64,000 nucleotides of DNA from Shewanella halifaxensis HAW-EB4 (GCF_000019185.1 NC_010334.1:3534001-3598000), one strand, 5' to 3'; shown: positions 1-9,329, counted from the first letter of the stretch. Made by a program: numbers and translations. The notes: generated from the letters alone by a model not told the origin.

Positions 1-1
1 T

Positions 2-118
2 GTTGTCAGTGCATTCTTCTTCGAGCCCGGTGAACTCGTCAGCGACGGTATGTTACTTGCCGAGGTCGTGGCTGAAGTTGAAGCAGAAGTAAACCCTGAA
101 AAGGAAGAAGCCGGATGA
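2..118 (+). CDS. liuD: C-terminus of liu-operon acyl-CoA carboxylase biotin subunit (partial, 5' end outside window)
   Basis: The first 38 codons read as the last part of a biotinyl domain (GVV-type turn, FFFEPGEL, SDGMLLAEV), then an acidic tail, and stop at a TGA. The segment after the AMKM biotin site in methylcrotonyl-/geranyl-CoA carboxylase alpha subunits has this form. The gene lies directly upstream of HMG-CoA lyase, as liuD does in liu (leucine/isovalerate catabolism) operons. The biotin-lysine motif and all catalytic domains lie outside the window, so identity rests on this tail plus synteny. The end of the gene is unusual: a second copy of the same tail follows at 115-294 in another frame, so this stop may not be the ancestral one. 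Confidence 0.7.
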   Translation, partial: VVSAFFFEPGELVSDGMLLAEVVAEVEAEVNPEKEEAG

Positions 119-250
119 AGATGACTAATGTAATAAACGCCATTGAGTCTCCGTTTGACGGTGTTGTCGGTGCATTCTTCTTCGAGCCCGGTGAACTCGT
201 CAGCGACGGTATGTTACTAGCCGAAGTTGAGGCTAAAGTTGAGACTGCAG
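2..250 (+). repeat. Imperfect tandem duplication of the liuD 3' end
   Basis: About 88 bp beginning at 2 recur from 163 with a 161-bp offset. The first 60 bases are nearly identical and similarity then fades through the GAAGTTGAGGCT-like acidic codons. Since 161 is not a multiple of three, the two copies are read in different frames. Confidence 0.75.
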
Positions 251-294
251 AGCTTGAGCCAACAGAAACTGTGGCTGCGGAGGAAAGCGCATAA
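115..294 (+). CDS. Orphan half biotinyl domain, duplicated tail of liuD
   Basis: This 59-codon reading frame starts MKMTNVINAIESPFDG and continues into the same FFFEPGELVSDGMLLAEV segment that ends the preceding gene, followed by a Glu-rich tail. It opens at the MKM of the biotin attachment motif (normally EAMKM), so it encodes only the second half of a biotinyl domain. Its ATG overlaps the upstream TGA, and its TAA directly abuts the ATG of the HMG-CoA lyase gene. Two readings are possible: a non-functional relic of a roughly 161-bp duplication, or a translated fragment coupled to its neighbours. A two-base insertion before the ATG would be enough to have separated it from a longer fused carboxylase. 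It cannot form a complete biotinyl domain alone. Confidence 0.5.
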   Translation: MKMTNVINAIESPFDGVVGAFFFEPGELVSDGMLLAEVEAKVETAELEPTETVAAEESA

Positions 295-1194
295 ATGGCA
301 ATCTCTTACCCACAACAAGTCAGTATCTTTGAAGTCGGCGCCCGTGATGGTCTACAAAACGAAAAACCGGTCACGACCCAAGATAAAATAGTCTTGATAG
401 AGGACTTAGCGACTGCGGGCGTTAAGCGAATTGAAGCCGCCAGCTTTGTGTCACCTAAATGGGTGCCACAGATGGCAGATTCAGCCGATGTGCTCGTGGG
501 CATCACTCGCCACAAGGGCGTAACCTACAGTGCGCTCACTCCAAATTTAAAAGGTTTGGAACTCGCACTTGAAGCTGGCGCCGATGAAGTCGCCATCTTT
601 GGCGCCGCCTCAGAAAGCTTTAGCCAGAAGAATATCAACTGCTCGATAGAGGAGTCGATTGAGCGCTTTATCCCAGTAATGGAGCTGGCTAAGGCCAAGA
701 ATGTCCCGGTTCGAGGTTACGTCTCTTGTACCTTAGGCTGCCCTTATGAGGGGGAGATAGCCGTTAGTGAAGTGGCTCGGGTGTCTGAATTACTTTACCA
801 AATGGGCTGTTATGAGATCTCGCTTGGCGACACCATAGGCGTTGGCACACCACTTAATGCCCGTAGAATGGTTGAAGCGGTGGCAGAAGTGGTGCCAAAA
901 GACAAACTGGCGCTGCATTTTCACGATACCTATGGCCAAGCCTTAGCCAACATTCTGGCCTGCTTAGAAACCGGTGTCAGCGTAATTGACTCATCGGTCG
1001 CAGGCCTTGGCGGCTGCCCCTACGCTAAAGGCGCATCGGGTAACTTAGCCACAGAAGACTTAGTTTATATGCTACACGGGCTTGGCATAGAAACCGGTAT
1101 CGACTTAACTAAACTGGTTAATGCGGGCAATAAAATCAGCCACGCCCTCGGACGCCAGTCGGGCTCTAAAGTGGCAAGAGCCCTCAGCGAATAG
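295..1194 (+). CDS. liuE: Hydroxymethylglutaryl-CoA lyase
   Basis: Cleaves 3-hydroxy-3-methylglutaryl-CoA to acetoacetate and acetyl-CoA, the last step of leucine catabolism, in the cytoplasm. The 299-residue length is normal for the family. Visible hallmarks are the N-terminal GARDGLQNE motif (residues 15-23), the metal-binding LHFHDT pair of histidines (208, 210) and the HMG-CoA lyase signature VAGLGGCPYAKGASGN with its catalytic-loop cysteine at 241. The start ATG abuts the stop of the upstream biotinyl fragment, so translation is probably coupled. The CoA-transferase genes that follow would handle the acetoacetate product. Also named mvaB. Confidence 0.95.
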   Translation: MAISYPQQVSIFEVGARDGLQNEKPVTTQDKIVLIEDLATAGVKRIEAASFVSPKWVPQMADSADVLVGITRHKGVTYSALTPNLKGLELALEAGADEVAIFGAASESFSQKNINCSIEESIERFIPVMELAKAKNVPVRGYVSCTLGCPYEGEIAVSEVARVSELLYQMGCYEISLGDTIGVGTPLNARRMVEAVAEVVPKDKLALHFHDTYGQALANILACLETGVSVIDSSVAGLGGCPYAKGASGNLATEDLVYMLHGLGIETGIDLTKLVNAGNKISHALGRQSGSKVARALSE

Positions 1195-1265
1195 AGAGCC
1201 ATCAGCGAATAAAAAGCAAGAAGATCCTAGATCCTAGCATTTGACAGAATAAGGAGATAACAATA

Positions 1266-2030
1266 ATGGCAGGACTAAATAAAGAGCCAAATCAAGGGCT
1301 GAATAAGGTCGTCACCAGTTATGAAGAGGCCTTAAAAGGCCTAACTAACAATATGACAGTGATGGTCGGCGGCTTTGGCTTATGCGGCATACCCGAAGGC
1401 TTAATTGCGCAAATGGTCAAGACTGGTGTCACCGGACTGACCGCTATCTCAAATAATGCTGGCGTCGATGACTTTGGTTTAGGCCTGTTATTAAAGAGCC
1501 GTCAAATTGATACCATGATTGCCTCATACGTGGGTGAAAACGCCACCTTCGAGCAGCAGATGTTATCTGGTGAGCTTAACGTTATCTTGACCCCACAAGG
1601 TACCTTGGCCGAGAAAATTCGTGCCGGCGGTGCGGGCATTCCCGCTTTCTTTACCGCGACAGGCTACGGTACGCCTGTAGCCGAGGGTAAAGAAACCCGC
1701 GAAATTGATGGCCGTCACTATGTGTTAGAGCCCGCACTAAAAGCGGACTTTGCGCTGGTTCGTGCATGGAAAGCAGACACCATGGGTAACTTAGTGTTCC
1801 GAAAGACCGCAGCCAACTTCAACCCCATGATGGCAACCGCAGGCAAGATCACCGTGGTAGAGGCTGAGCATATCGTCCAGCCTGGGGAGCTCGATCCTGA
1901 TCATATTCATACACCCGGCATTTACGTCAACCGTGTGATTCAAGGTAAGTTCGAGAAACGTATCGAGCAACGCACAGTTAAACCAGACTCTAAATCAAGA
2001 GCTGAATCAAGAACTGATGAAAAAGCATAA
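1266..2030 (+). CDS. atoD: 3-oxoacid (acetoacetate) CoA-transferase subunit A
   Basis: Alpha subunit of a SCOT-type CoA-transferase that moves CoA from succinyl-CoA or an acyl-CoA onto acetoacetate. The family I CoA-transferase A features are present: VMVGGFGLCGIPEGLI near the N-terminus, LTPQGTLAEKIRAGGAGIPAF in the middle, and GNLVFRKTAANFNPMMA. A good Shine-Dalgarno (AAGGAGA) precedes the ATG. The gene lies 71 bp after HMG-CoA lyase, whose acetoacetate it should activate, and 12 bp before subunit B. The C-terminus ends in an unusually charged Arg/Lys/Ser-rich tail. It is clearly different from the PcaI-like homologue at 58720. Confidence 0.92.
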   Translation: MAGLNKEPNQGLNKVVTSYEEALKGLTNNMTVMVGGFGLCGIPEGLIAQMVKTGVTGLTAISNNAGVDDFGLGLLLKSRQIDTMIASYVGENATFEQQMLSGELNVILTPQGTLAEKIRAGGAGIPAFFTATGYGTPVAEGKETREIDGRHYVLEPALKADFALVRAWKADTMGNLVFRKTAANFNPMMATAGKITVVEAEHIVQPGELDPDHIHTPGIYVNRVIQGKFEKRIEQRTVKPDSKSRAESRTDEKA

Positions 2031-2042
2031 GGAGGCAGCACC

Positions 2043-2699
2043 ATGGCATTATCAAGAGAACAACTGGCACAGCGTGTAGCACAAGAACTCCAAGATGGCT
2101 TTTACGTCAACTTAGGTATTGGTATCCCAACCTTAGTGGCCAACTATATTCCTGAAGGCATCGACGTGATGCTGCAGTCAGAAAATGGCTTGCTGGGCAT
2201 GGGCGAGTTCCCCACCGAAGAAACCATCGATGCCGATCTCATTAACGCTGGTAAGCAAACGGTTACCGCGGTTGATGGCGCGTCATTTTTCTCATCAGCA
2301 GAGAGCTTTGCCATGATCCGTGGAGGACATGTGGATCTCACCGTCCTCGGCGCATTTGAAGTGGATGAGCAAGGCTCTATCGCCTCGTGGATGATCCCGG
2401 GCAAGCTGATTAAAGGCATGGGCGGCGCAATGGACTTAGTTGCTGGCGCTGACAACATCATCGTCACCATGATGCACGCCGACAAGAAAGGTAATTCTAA
2501 GTTACTGCCAAAGTGTGAACTGCCACTGACCGGCTATGGCTGTATCAAGCGCGTGTTAACTGACTTAGCCTTTATGGAAATCAAAGATGGCGCCTTTCAT
2601 CTGCTAGAACGTGCACCGGGGGTGTCGGTAGAGGAGATAATCTCCAAAACTGCAGGCAAGCTTGTAGTGCCAGAATATGTGCCAGAGATGAGCTTTTAA
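2043..2699 (+). CDS. atoA: 3-oxoacid (acetoacetate) CoA-transferase subunit B
   Basis: Beta subunit of the same CoA-transferase, 218 residues. It carries the catalytic glutamate in SENGLLGMG (Glu47), preceded by YVNLGIGIPTLVANY, and the conserved AESFAMIRGGHVDLTVLGAF stretch. Ping-pong catalysis in the family goes through a glutamyl-CoA thioester at this residue. The gene follows subunit A after 12 bases with an AAGGAGG ribosome-binding site and ends the liu operon; a strong hairpin follows 70 bp downstream. The sequence is of the acetoacetate type (GKLIKGMGGAMDLVAG) rather than the PcaJ type seen at 59427. Confidence 0.93.
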   Translation: MALSREQLAQRVAQELQDGFYVNLGIGIPTLVANYIPEGIDVMLQSENGLLGMGEFPTEETIDADLINAGKQTVTAVDGASFFSSAESFAMIRGGHVDLTVLGAFEVDEQGSIASWMIPGKLIKGMGGAMDLVAGADNIIVTMMHADKKGNSKLLPKCELPLTGYGCIKRVLTDLAFMEIKDGAFHLLERAPGVSVEEIISKTAGKLVVPEYVPEMSF

Positions 2700-2770
2700 C
2701 GACAAGCTATTCGATAAAGCAAGTTGATAGAGCCAGTTGATAAAGCAAGTAGATTGAGCGATTAAACACA

Positions 2771-2799
2771 AAACGCAGCTTAATATAAGCTGCGTTTTT
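2771..2799. terminator. Bidirectional intrinsic terminator between liu operon and RND pump
   Basis: A perfect 12-bp stem (2771-2782 with 2786-2797) around a 3-base ATA loop runs into Ts on the plus strand and is preceded by As. It can therefore terminate both the liu operon (plus) and the convergent efflux operon (minus). Confidence 0.9.
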
Positions 2800-2810
2800 C
2801 CATCTGAGTA

Positions 2811-5800
2811 TTAGTTAAGTGTCACTCCCAACTTTGGGCGCACTCGCTCCAATAATTGACAAATAAATACAAAAAACACCGGTACAAATAGCACAGCAAA
2901 TACCGTGCCGGTAAACATGCCACCAAGGACCCCAGTACCAATCGAATTTTGAATTTCAGAGCTTGGGCCTGTGGCTAAGTAAAGTGGAATAATGCCGCAG
3001 CTAAAGGCCAAAGACGTCATCAAAATGGGTCTAAGCCTTTGCTTAGTTGCCTGCAATACGGAATCGACGAGGCAGATCCCTTCCGCCTGAGCCTGCTTGG
3101 CAAACTCGACGATAAGAATGGCATTCTTAGCCGACAAGCCAATGATAGTCACCAAACCAACTTTAAAGAATACATCGTTTGCCACACCATTTAATAGCAC
3201 GAAGCCCACAGCACCAATAATGCCTAATGGCACCACCAAAATAACGGCTAACGGGATAGACCAGCTTTCATACAGCGCCGCCAATACTAAGAAAATAACC
3301 AGCATTGAAAACAGTAATAACCATACTGTTTGTGACTCCGCTTGTTTTTCTTGCAGTGAAAGCCCTGTCCATTCGATGCCTGCAGCCGTTGGCAGTGAAG
3401 CAGCAATACGCTCCACCTCCTGCATAGCCTCTCCAGTAGAGTATCCCGGTGCAGGAGACGCCGACACCGCAACGGCTAATAAACCATTAAATCGGGTCAG
3501 TTGTTGCGGCGCCATTTGCCACACAGGGGTGACAAATTCAGAGAGATAAACCGTGCCGCCTTGCTCATTGCGGATAGCCAGTTGCAATATATCCTCAAGT
3601 TGCATTCTTGACTCAGCTTGAACTTGAACAATCACCTGTTGCAAGCGGCCATTATTAGGAAAATCATTAACGTAATTAGAGCCCATTGCAGTAGAGATTG
3701 TGTCGCTAATCGCGTTAAAAGGCACCCCTAGCGCCCGCGCTTTGGCGCGATCAATATTTAGGTGTATGCCACTGGTTTCAGGCAGCGCTTCATAGAACAC
3801 AGATGATAGCTTTTCACTGGCATATGCCTGCTCAAGGAATTCCTTTTGGATCAATTGGAAACGCTCGTAACCTGCATTACCACTGTCTTGTAATTGAAAA
3901 GATAAATTGGATGAGTTGCCCAAGCCATCTATCGCAGCGGGTAACACACTAAACACTTCTCCTTCCGTTAAATCACTTAAATAATCACTTAACGCTGCCA
4001 CTTCCTGTTGTGTAGAGCTACCACCACGTAGCTGCCAGTCTTTTAATGTCGTAATGCCAAAGGCAGAGCCTGGGCCAGTACCACTAAAACTGAAACCAAG
4101 AACACTCATGCTGGCATCAATGGCCTCTCGACCTAAAGTAAACGCCTCAATTTTACTCACCACATCCATAGTTCGCTCTACCGTCGCATCAGGCGGCAGC
4201 TGGATAGACGTCATATAGTAGCCTTGATCTTCTTCGGGTAAAAAGGTGCTCGGCACTAGAGTAAAGCTATAAATACATGCCACCACAAGTACGATGTAAA
4301 GTGCCATCACTCTGCCCGTTCGCTTAACGAGATGGGCAACACCAGCTGTCACTTTTTGGGTGAAATTGTGGAAGTTACGATTAAACCAGCCAAAAAAACC
4401 ACCGCTTTTATGGTCATGCTCAGTCAAAGGCTTTAATAAAGTTGCGCACAAAGCTGGCGTCAATGTTAAGGCTAAGAAGGCCGAGAATAAAATCGACACT
4501 GCCATTGCAAGCGAGAACTGCTGGAAAATTGTGCCTACCGAGCCCGATGCAAATGCCATTGGGATAAATACCGCAGATAACACAGCCGTAATCCCAATAA
4601 CAGCGCTATAGATGCTTTTCATCGCCTGCTCTGTTGCCGCTTTGGGTGGCAAGCCTGTTTCAGCCATTACTCGTTCAACGTTTTCAACCACTACGATGGC
4701 ATCGTCAACAATAATACCGATAGCCAACACCATACCAAACATAGTGAACACATTGATGGAAAAGCCCATTAGCCACATCACCGCAAACGTACCCAGCAAC
4801 GCAATCGGAGCGACAATCGCGGGGATAAGGGTATAGCGGATTTTTTGCAAAAACAGGTACATCACTAAAAACACCAACACCATTGCTTCGAGCAGTGTCA
4901 CGACAACCTTTTGAATGGATATTTTGGCAAAGATAGCCGCATCGGAGGTGATCGAATAGTCCATATTGCTGGGCATGGCAAGCTTAAGCTCAGCCAATCG
5001 GTCTCTGATCCCTTGCGAAGTCGCAATCGCATTCGCTCCAGGCGATAGCTGAATCGCAGCAGATGTCGACTGCTGACCATTTTCCCGATTACTAAACAGG
5101 TAATTTTGTGCCCCAAGCTCAACCTTAGCTACATCTCCTAATTGGACCATGCCAGCATCAATATTTGAACGCAGCACAATGGCTCTAAACTGCTCTGGGG
5201 TTTCTAATTGCCCTTGGGCAGTTAGAGAGTGCACCGTCATTTGGCCGCCAGATGTCGGAGAATCACCGACTTTACCGGGAGAAATCTGCACATTTTGCTC
5301 TGCAATGGCTGATGTCACATCTTCCATCGTTAAGTTATAGCCCGTCAACGCCACCGGGTCGACCCAGATCCGCATCGCAAACTCAGCGCCATACATCTGT
5401 ACTCGTCCCACACCGGGCACGCGCTTTATCTCCTCAACGATATTTCGCACCATGTAGTCACTCAGTTGCTGCTCTGAATATTCGCCACTCGGTGAGATAA
5501 GCCCTAAATACATCAGGTTATTTGAAGAAGTGGTTTCCACCGTGATGCCGATTTGACGAACCGCTAAAGGTAGTCTTGGCTCAATGGCTCTGATCTTGTT
5601 TTGGATCTCAACCTGAGCCATCTCAGGATCGGTACCATTTTCAAAGGTCACCGTAATTGAGGCGCTTCCGCTAGCATCTGACGAGGAGCTAAAATAAAGC
5701 AGACCATTAATCCCTGAGATCTCCCGCTCAATCAAGGTCACAACACTGTCATTAATCGTTTGTGGACTCGCGCCAGGGTAAGATAAGTACAAACCAATAC

Positions 5801-5924
5801 TCGGCGGCGCAACGCTAGGAAAACGCTCGACAGCCAACTTAGGAATGGCGATCACTCCAGCGATGCTAATTAAAATAGCAATAACCCATGCAAAAACAGG
5901 TCGAGAAATAAAAAAATACGACAC
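2811..5924 (-). CDS. RND multidrug efflux permease (AcrB/MexB-like, HAE1)
   Basis: Inner-membrane proton/drug antiporter of a tripartite efflux pump, 1037 residues as usual for HAE1. It starts with the typical short cytoplasmic MSYFFISRPVFAWVIAI helix. The TM4 motif GIIVDDAIVVVENVERV places the Asp pair at 407-408, matching AcrB numbering, and the TM10 lysine sits in GLSAKNAILIVEFAK. Two large periplasmic loops separate the TM blocks. The start is a GTG with AGGAAG seven bases upstream. The adaptor gene lies 33 bp upstream in the same operon; no outer-membrane TolC partner is adjacent. The substrate cannot be told from sequence. Confidence 0.93.
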   Translation of the reverse strand: MSYFFISRPVFAWVIAILISIAGVIAIPKLAVERFPSVAPPSIGLYLSYPGASPQTINDSVVTLIEREISGINGLLYFSSSSDASGSASITVTFENGTDPEMAQVEIQNKIRAIEPRLPLAVRQIGITVETTSSNNLMYLGLISPSGEYSEQQLSDYMVRNIVEEIKRVPGVGRVQMYGAEFAMRIWVDPVALTGYNLTMEDVTSAIAEQNVQISPGKVGDSPTSGGQMTVHSLTAQGQLETPEQFRAIVLRSNIDAGMVQLGDVAKVELGAQNYLFSNRENGQQSTSAAIQLSPGANAIATSQGIRDRLAELKLAMPSNMDYSITSDAAIFAKISIQKVVVTLLEAMVLVFLVMYLFLQKIRYTLIPAIVAPIALLGTFAVMWLMGFSINVFTMFGMVLAIGIIVDDAIVVVENVERVMAETGLPPKAATEQAMKSIYSAVIGITAVLSAVFIPMAFASGSVGTIFQQFSLAMAVSILFSAFLALTLTPALCATLLKPLTEHDHKSGGFFGWFNRNFHNFTQKVTAGVAHLVKRTGRVMALYIVLVVACIYSFTLVPSTFLPEEDQGYYMTSIQLPPDATVERTMDVVSKIEAFTLGREAIDASMSVLGFSFSGTGPGSAFGITTLKDWQLRGGSSTQQEVAALSDYLSDLTEGEVFSVLPAAIDGLGNSSNLSFQLQDSGNAGYERFQLIQKEFLEQAYASEKLSSVFYEALPETSGIHLNIDRAKARALGVPFNAISDTISTAMGSNYVNDFPNNGRLQQVIVQVQAESRMQLEDILQLAIRNEQGGTVYLSEFVTPVWQMAPQQLTRFNGLLAVAVSASPAPGYSTGEAMQEVERIAASLPTAAGIEWTGLSLQEKQAESQTVWLLLFSMLVIFLVLAALYESWSIPLAVILVVPLGIIGAVGFVLLNGVANDVFFKVGLVTIIGLSAKNAILIVEFAKQAQAEGICLVDSVLQATKQRLRPILMTSLAFSCGIIPLYLATGPSSEIQNSIGTGVLGGMFTGTVFAVLFVPVFFVFICQLLERVRPKLGVTLN

Positions 5925-5957
5925 AATAAACTTCCTCTTACGCTATCCGTTGATACA

Positions 5958-7094
5958 TTACTGCTGCCAATCAGACAGGACTAACTCAGCCCCTTCGCGC
6001 AGGTTATCTTGGCCAGTCACTACCACTATATCGTTTGGATTAACTCCTTTCGAAATTACATATCGTCGCTGTTGCAGCCCTTCTAGTTGTACAGGTCTTA
6101 GCTCAAACTTGTCGTTAACAACAATGTAGACAAACGGTAAGCCCGCACTGTTGCGGCGAACCGCGTGTTCAGGAACCGTGATTGCTTGCAATTTCTGACG
6201 CGGGATCTGGGTTCGTACGTACATTCCAGGTAAGAGTTTTTGCTGCGCATTATCGGCAATAATACGAATAATCAGATCACCGGTATTTTCATCAACGCTG
6301 ATCCCTGAAAACAAAATTTGTCCTTCGATATCATCTGCACTCTCTGCAGACGACTGCACAATCACCTTGACCCCTTGCTCACTGTTTTTCTGTTCATTGG
6401 CTAATAAACGTCGCAATAACCCAAGTTTCGATGCGGGTTGACGAACATCAATATAGACCTTATCAATCTGCTGAATGATGGCTAATGGCTGTGGCTCGGT
6501 ACGGCTAACTAAACTTCCCTCAGTCACTAATGCCTCACCGATAATCCCAGAGATAGGTGCAGTCACTTTCGCATACTCAAGTTGTAACTCACTATGCTTA
6601 AGTTGGGCTCGATTTTGCTGCACTGTGGCGGCTGCAATTTGTAAGTTAAAACTGACCTCTTCAAAAGCCTGCTTACTTACCGCCTTAGTACGATCTAATT
6701 GAGTAAAGCGATCAACTTGGCTTTGTATTAACGCTAAGTGCGCCATAGATTGCTCAAGCGCCGCTTGTTTTATCTCTACATCGATAGTGAAAATATCTTG
6801 GTCAATTTGAAACAGTGCATCCCCCTGCTTGAGGGTGTCTCCTTGCTTAAATAGCCTCTGGGTTATAATTCCTTCCACCTGTGGACGAATTTCAGCGCTA
6901 CGTAGTGGCCGTACTCGACCTTGCAATTCATCAAACAAGGTGACTTGAGTTAACTCAGCAGTTATGGTGGCGATATTGGCGGTGTTTGGATAATTAAACG
7001 CCTCGTCAGTGCTACTTTTCTCACAGGCAGTCGTCCAGAAGCAGACCGCAGCAAACAGCCCTAAACGGGTAATTTTTTTAAATTCACTAGCCAT
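5958..7094 (-). CDS. RND efflux periplasmic adaptor (membrane fusion protein), lipoprotein
   Basis: AcrA/MexA-type adaptor of 378 residues linking the permease to an outer-membrane channel. The N-terminus is a lipoprotein signal with lipobox TTAC (Cys near residue 24). A lipoyl-like half (GRVRPLRSAEIRPQVEGII ... FKQGDTLKQGDALFQID) follows, then a helical hairpin (about 100-170) and beta-barrel and membrane-proximal domains (GLPFVYIV, DIVVVTGQDNLREGAELV). It precedes the permease gene in one transcript and is divergent from a two-component system, the usual arrangement for an inducible pump. Confidence 0.9.
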   Translation of the reverse strand: MASEFKKITRLGLFAAVCFWTTACEKSSTDEAFNYPNTANIATITAELTQVTLFDELQGRVRPLRSAEIRPQVEGIITQRLFKQGDTLKQGDALFQIDQDIFTIDVEIKQAALEQSMAHLALIQSQVDRFTQLDRTKAVSKQAFEEVSFNLQIAAATVQQNRAQLKHSELQLEYAKVTAPISGIIGEALVTEGSLVSRTEPQPLAIIQQIDKVYIDVRQPASKLGLLRRLLANEQKNSEQGVKVIVQSSAESADDIEGQILFSGISVDENTGDLIIRIIADNAQQKLLPGMYVRTQIPRQKLQAITVPEHAVRRNSAGLPFVYIVVNDKFELRPVQLEGLQQRRYVISKGVNPNDIVVVTGQDNLREGAELVLSDWQQ

Positions 7095-7348
7095 ATATTA
7101 TCTTCACTCATACCTAACAGGCACAGCCAATGTTCTATCTCAATTAAGACAAAACCTAGGCATTAAAAATTGTTGGCGACAGATTAAATGAGCAAAGGTA
7201 AAAATAGGGTAAACACGCAGGAAGAAACAAATGCTAGCCGAGCTATTTCTTGAATAACTTTACTCTATATTTACCCCTGGGCCACTAAGCTGTAATCTCC
7301 TAGGCCGAATGACCGACAATAGCTAAAAATTTTGATTGGAGAACAGAG
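7095..7348. promoter_or_regulatory. Divergent promoter region between efflux operon and two-component system
   Basis: A 254-bp AT-rich gap must hold the promoters of both the minus-strand pump operon and the plus-strand regulator operon. The regulator ATG has a GGAG ribosome-binding site. No operator repeat could be picked out by eye. Autoregulation and pump control by the adjacent response regulator is inferred from position only. Confidence 0.5.
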
Positions 7349-8026
7349 ATGATCCGTGTTTTATTGATTGAAGATGACCGTGATCTCGCCGAGACGCTAC
7401 TCCAATTAATGGAGCTCGCCCAGATGCTTCCCGATCACGTCAGTAATGGTATTGCCGGGCTCACATTAGCCCGCAGCAATAGTTATGATGTACTGGTGAT
7501 TGATGTCGGCTTGCCTAAACTTGACGGCTATAGTGTATGCAAACAACTTAGGGCTAGCGGAATCGATACACCGATACTTTTCTTAACCGCGTTTTCCAGC
7601 ATAGATAATAAGCTTGAAGGCTTCGCTTCTGGCGGTGATGATTACCTTGCTAAGCCCTTCGATAATCGAGAACTTATTGCTCGTATAACAGCCTTGTCAG
7701 GCAGAAAAAGTAGCCATGTAAAACGGCTTGAGATCGCGGGCTTAATCATGAATTGTGAGCAACAGCAAGTGTCCTATCAAGGACAAAAACTTGAGCTCAC
7801 TCCAGCCTGCTACACCCTGTTAGAAGTACTGATGCGCGCAAGCCCTGAAATAGTCAGTCGTCAATCATTAGAAAACAAGTTATGGGGCGACGAGCCGCCA
7901 AGCAGTAATGTGCTTAAAGCACATATATATTATTTGCGCCGGGCATTAACTCAGGTACAGCTTGCAGAAATGCTGTATACCTCTACGGGAAGAGGCTGGG
8001 CACTGCGCCCAAGTAACACACGATGA
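7349..8026 (+). CDS. OmpR/PhoB-family response regulator
   Basis: 225-residue DNA-binding response regulator. The receiver domain (about 1-120) has the acidic pair E8-D9-D10, phospho-acceptor D52 in VIDVGLPKLDG, T80 and the conserved lysine K102 in LAKPFDNREL. The winged-helix output domain (about 125-225) ends in HIYYLRRAL and the TGRGWAL hairpin. The stop overlaps the start of the kinase gene (ATGA). It is divergent from the RND operon and probably regulates it; the signal is unknown. Confidence 0.93.
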   Translation: MIRVLLIEDDRDLAETLLQLMELAQMLPDHVSNGIAGLTLARSNSYDVLVIDVGLPKLDGYSVCKQLRASGIDTPILFLTAFSSIDNKLEGFASGGDDYLAKPFDNRELIARITALSGRKSSHVKRLEIAGLIMNCEQQQVSYQGQKLELTPACYTLLEVLMRASPEIVSRQSLENKLWGDEPPSSNVLKAHIYYLRRALTQVQLAEMLYTSTGRGWALRPSNTR

Positions 8027-9312
8027 AACTTCGGCAAAGCTTAAGTGCCTTATTACTCGGGGGCGCTGGTTTTATTCTATTGCTACTCGTGCTCAGCTAC
8101 ACCCTGTGGGCGAGAGAGAACTACTTTCGCGCCTTAGATACTTCTTTTAGTGTGAGTATGCATAAGGCTCAGGAGCTGATTAATCAACAAGGATTTGATA
8201 GCATTGCGCCCGGATTAGCGATTATTGATGCTCAGCTATTTCGTCAATACAAAGCGCTACCAGAGAGTATTAAACTCACATTTTCAGAAAACCAACTACA
8301 GGTTGGCCAACATTATTATGCCGATGGTATAACCCAAAGCGATAAAGCTAAACACCGAGATTTCTTTATCTATACTGCTGAGCATAAAGAACAAGGCATT
8401 TACTACCTCGTACAGCAATATGAAGACTCTGATAGCCACAGTCACTGGGACATTGCAGATGATCAGCTGCAACAGATCTGGGTGGTATCGGTCATCGTTA
8501 CCCTGCTTCTAGTCATCGTCATTTTAGCTTGTTTTCGTTACTTAGCGAAACCTATTTACAGACTCAATGCTTGGTCCAAGCAGTTAAACAGCACCGATCT
8601 CAACAAGCCTATTCCCTCTTTTGAATACCAAGAGCTTGATCGCCTCGCCGAGCAGATCCTCAATAGCTTGCGGGAAGTCGATAGTGTTTATCAGCGCGAG
8701 TCACAGTTTCTCCAATACGCCAGTCACGAGCTAAGAACCCCAATTACAGTGGTTAAAAGTAATGCAGCTTTATTAGAGCAACTGATCTCACCAAGCAATA
8801 TGCCGCCATTGCAGCGTATAATCAGGGCGAGCAATACCATGCATCACCTCACAGAAACATTATTATGGCTGACACGTAAAGAATTAGCCCAACCCAAAGC
8901 TTGTCAGTTTCAATTAGATTCTTTGATCAATGAACTCGTAGAAGAACATGATTATTTACTCAACGGAAAAAATGTTGAGTTGCAGGTCAGGATTGCCGCA
9001 CAAGCGGTTGTATTACCGCAAATCTTAGTCAGAATTGTCGCTGCAAACCTCATCCGCAATGCGATGCAACATATAGATGAAGGTGTTATCAACATAGCTC
9101 TTGGCAAAGAAGAGCTGACCATAGAGAATAATGGCGTCATACTTAGCGATAACACGCCCCATGGTGCTAACTCTGATGGATTTGGTTTAGGACTGAAGTT
9201 AATTCATCAAATTAGTGAACAACAAGGCTGGTCATTTTCGACGTCAAGCAAACCGCAGCGCTATATTGCAAGCATAGGTTTTTCTAGCAAAAATAACCTT
9301 ATGACTCAATGA
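8023..9312 (+). CDS. Membrane sensor histidine kinase
   Basis: 429-residue kinase partner of the upstream response regulator. There is a TM helix at about 10-28, a periplasmic sensor of roughly 120 residues with no recognisable fold, and a second TM at about 151-171. A HAMP-like linker follows, then the H box YASHELRTPI with phospho-acceptor H235. The ATPase domain shows the N box NLIRNAMQH and the G box GFGLGLKLIHQ. The start codon overlaps the preceding stop, implying translational coupling. Position suggests control of the divergent efflux pump. Confidence 0.92.
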   Translation: MKLRQSLSALLLGGAGFILLLLVLSYTLWARENYFRALDTSFSVSMHKAQELINQQGFDSIAPGLAIIDAQLFRQYKALPESIKLTFSENQLQVGQHYYADGITQSDKAKHRDFFIYTAEHKEQGIYYLVQQYEDSDSHSHWDIADDQLQQIWVVSVIVTLLLVIVILACFRYLAKPIYRLNAWSKQLNSTDLNKPIPSFEYQELDRLAEQILNSLREVDSVYQRESQFLQYASHELRTPITVVKSNAALLEQLISPSNMPPLQRIIRASNTMHHLTETLLWLTRKELAQPKACQFQLDSLINELVEEHDYLLNGKNVELQVRIAAQAVVLPQILVRIVAANLIRNAMQHIDEGVINIALGKEELTIENNGVILSDNTPHGANSDGFGLGLKLIHQISEQQGWSFSTSSKPQRYIASIGFSSKNNLMTQ

Positions 9313-9329
9313 GTAAACGACTAGATTAA

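Noticed and set aside
2700..2770. Short repeats GATAAAGCAAGT after the liu operon
   Set aside because: Only two short imperfect copies in an AT-rich spacer, without further structure.
3097..3549. 150-codon plus-strand frame inside the RND permease
   Set aside because: Antisense to conserved TM segments of the permease, without signal or family match.
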